64,000 bases of DNA from a bacterium (GTDB lineage: Bacteria; Armatimonadota; JACIXR01): positions 228,039-292,038 of the forward strand of contig JACIXR010000002.1 of the NCBI GenBank assembly GCA_014360495.1, in the 5' to 3' direction. The notes beneath the pieces are model-generated. The model was not told where the DNA came from and did no database searches. It was given only the letters and a program-made list of their open reading frames with translations. This document shows, one piece after another, positions 62,436 to 64,000 of the stretch (position 1 is its first letter; each line of letters opens with the position of its first letter). The position numbers and the translations under genes are program-made.

Positions 62436-63694
62436 TTTTCCTCCTCCTTTTTCTTCCCCAAATCCATCTTATAAATCGTTCCCACGAGCGTCTTCTCCGC
62501 CTCAAGGGATGTGCCCTTCTTCAAGCTCTCAATAGCCTGCTCAACCTCCTTCGCCTCCTCCAATCTCCCCTGATTCGTGAGAAAGACCTTCGTCCTTTCC
62601 AGCTCGGCTACCGCAGCTGCCGTTGAGATAGCTTGCGTCTTCATAGCCATAAGGGTTTTCTCAATTGACCTCGCCGCTTGCTTCGTTTCCCATTCCCTCT
62701 TCACCATTTCGTTAACTCCCTCTTGAATAAGGGCTACATCATCAACGAACTCCACAACGACATCTTCCTCCAGCTTTTCCTTCAAATCATCCGATTCAAC
62801 GCTCACTTTTGCGATTCTATAGATTCCCTTAGGGCGTGGCTCGAGTTCGAGCTCCATAAGAAGGGATATGGAAGCGCCCCTCTCCAAATCAACGAGCTGA
62901 ACCTCCACATCTCTGCCCTTGTATTCGGCTGGATAGCCGAGGACATCCCTCGCCTTCACCCAACGGGATAGATGGACTTTTACCTTTGGATTCCTCAAGG
63001 CGACCGTGAGGAGGGATTCCATCTCCTTTCTGAAGACCTCTTGAATCAGCTCGGGACGGGATATGTAGTAATAATTCCCTCCTCCTCTCTTAGCGATTCC
63101 CACGAGCAGTTCCTCGTTGTATTCCAAGCCGAAGCCGAGGGCGGTGACCTTTATTCCCGCCTCTCGCAAGTCGCCGGCAAGCTGAGTGATTGTGGGATAA
63201 TCCCTTATTCCCGTTGTCGGCTCGCCATCGGTGAATAGGAGGATTCGGTTAGTGTAGTTTGAGAGGGGAATTGATTTGAGCTGATTTCCTCCCACCAATA
63301 GACCATCGTAGAGGTTCGTCGTATCGCCGACTTCAATTCGCATAATATGGGCTTTTATGAGTTCCTTATTGACGACTTTTCTTGGAGGCATAACGACCTG
63401 CACATCCTCGGCGAAAGTGACAATGGAGAGGATGTCATCGGGCTCAAGGAGGTCAACGACATAGGCGCATGCTTTCTTCGTATACTCCAGTGGTTCGCCC
63501 TCCATTGAGCCGCTTCTATCTATCACGAGGCAAAGGTTGAGGGGAGCGCGGATTTGGGGGGAGCCGGTGGCGCGCAGGCGAACGAGGAGGAAATCCCTTG
63601 TGGGAACGCTGTAAAGGGCGTAACGATTGCCGAAATAGGCTTCCAAACTGAAAGGCTTCTCTGGAACAGTGGAAATAACCCTCGTCTCTTCCAT
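62432..63694 (-). CDS. Von Willebrand factor A domain protein
   Basis: A 420-residue protein with a complete MIDAS site in a VWA domain (about 53-225): DRSGSM, then GDTTNLYDGL, then FTDGEPTTG. The rest is beta-rich (about 230-330) followed by a helical tail (about 335-420). VWA proteins beside kinase, PP2C and FHA genes are often part of signalling or protein-complex assembly circuits. It is the first gene of the operon, with a near-leaderless promoter at 63734-63706. Confidence 0.88.
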   Translation of the reverse strand: MEETRVISTVPEKPFSLEAYFGNRYALYSVPTRDFLLVRLRATGSPQIRAPLNLCLVIDRSGSMEGEPLEYTKKACAYVVDLLEPDDILSIVTFAEDVQVVMPPRKVVNKELIKAHIMRIEVGDTTNLYDGLLVGGNQLKSIPLSNYTNRILLFTDGEPTTGIRDYPTITQLAGDLREAGIKVTALGFGLEYNEELLVGIAKRGGGNYYYISRPELIQEVFRKEMESLLTVALRNPKVKVHLSRWVKARDVLGYPAEYKGRDVEVQLVDLERGASISLLMELELEPRPKGIYRIAKVSVESDDLKEKLEEDVVVEFVDDVALIQEGVNEMVKREWETKQAARSIEKTLMAMKTQAISTAAAVAELERTKVFLTNQGRLEEAKEVEQAIESLKKGTSLEAEKTLVGTIYKMDLGKKKEEEK

Positions 63695-63705
63695 TTCAAA
63701 GGAAA

Positions 63706-63734
63706 ATTATATCTATTCGTGAGGAAAAAGTAAA
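63706..63734 (-). promoter_or_regulatory. Promoter of the VWA-FHA-PP2C-kinase operon, near-leaderless
   Basis: On the reverse strand TTTACT (63734-63729) and TATAAT (63711-63706) are 17 bases apart, and the ATG at 63694 is 11 bases further on. No ribosome site is present. The region overlaps the end of the transposase frame. Confidence 0.6.
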
Positions 63735-64000
63735 GATGGTGTATAATTCCATAACATTTGGGACTCCTTAGGAGATTTCCCATATTGCTTGACTATAAAC
63801 TCTAAAGGTGAATCTCTATTAAGACCGATATGGGGTTTTGAGGCATTATACCAGATAAGGAATAACATCATTTGCTTATTAAATTCGTCTATATCCGTTG
63901 AGTCCAGCGGGTATACATCTATGAAATATTCTTGGATAGTTCTCTGGAATCGCTCCACATAGCCGTTCTCTTGCGGTCTCTTTGGATGGGTGTAGAAATG
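63713..64000 (-). mobile_element. IS481-like transposase, C-terminal end, cut by window edge
   Basis: The reverse-strand frame is open to the right edge and reads HPKRPQENGYVERFQRTIQE, then YNASKPHIGLNRDSPLEFIV. This is the end of an integrase-core transposase of the IS481/IS3 kind, with the third acidic residue in QENGYVERF. At least 95 residues are visible. It stops eight bases upstream of the VWA promoter -10 box. Only one end is visible, so intactness cannot be judged. Confidence 0.85.

Overview
The window looks like a chromosomal segment of a Gram-negative-type (diderm), probably thermophilic, saccharolytic bacterium, most likely Armatimonadota or a close relative. I infer this from two DUF1559-type prepilin-like proteins with the [13 protein letters not shown]...DWDETFP signature, outer-membrane barrel proteins (38700, 55254), many large secreted carbohydrate-active proteins, an SHD1 domain, a four-subunit 2-oxoacid:ferredoxin oxidoreductase and a nadK-recN-steA gene order. 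No rRNA, tRNA or CRISPR was seen, so the assignment rests on protein style only.

Layout. 1-5.4 kb: a partial clostripain-family peptidase, then a Gfo/Idh/MocA oxidoreductase, a ROK sugar kinase and MutS2. 5.8-21.4 kb: a BREX-like phage-defence island with a large PglY/BrxC-like ATPase, PglZ, a BrxA-like protein, an unknown helical protein, a BrxF-like P-loop protein, a DNA methyltransferase with four CxxC pairs, and an Mrr-N-type winged-helix protein. It is interrupted by a 1271-residue secreted double-zincin gene and has no helicase. This set matches no named BREX type exactly and is the most interesting part of the window. 21.6-31.7 kb: a propeller-heparinase fusion, a prepilin-like protein behind a structured leader, a 2-hydroxyacid dehydrogenase and a GxGYxYP protein. 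32.1-37.2 kb: TPR protein, NAD kinase, RecN and SteA-like protein as one operon. 37.3-42.5 kb: GH1 beta-glucosidase, a small barrel protein and the porGDAB operon. 42.6-47.5 kb: the second prepilin-like gene with a matching leader, a frameshifted small gene, an ARPP-1 protein, an MDR dehydrogenase and an MFS transporter. 47.6-54.3 kb: a frameshifted GH38-like mannosidase and a secreted six-hairpin/malectin protein. 54.8-57.9 kb: a pstS remnant beside a phosphate-type porin, a CvpA-like zinc-ribbon protein and an amidohydrolase. 58.3-63.7 kb: AcpS, then a reverse-strand operon of VWA, FHA, PP2C, Ser/Thr kinase and a PD-(D/E)XK nuclease. An IS481-like transposase end runs off the right edge.

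Most intergenic spaces carry a dispersed palindromic repeat that begins TGTCATTGC and ends GCAATGACA or GCAATCTC. Its centre varies while staying palindromic, and a long form of about 160-195 bp occurs three times. Many genes have recognisable sigma70-type promoters. At five of them the -10 box lies only 8-13 bases before the ATG, which implies leaderless or nearly leaderless messages.
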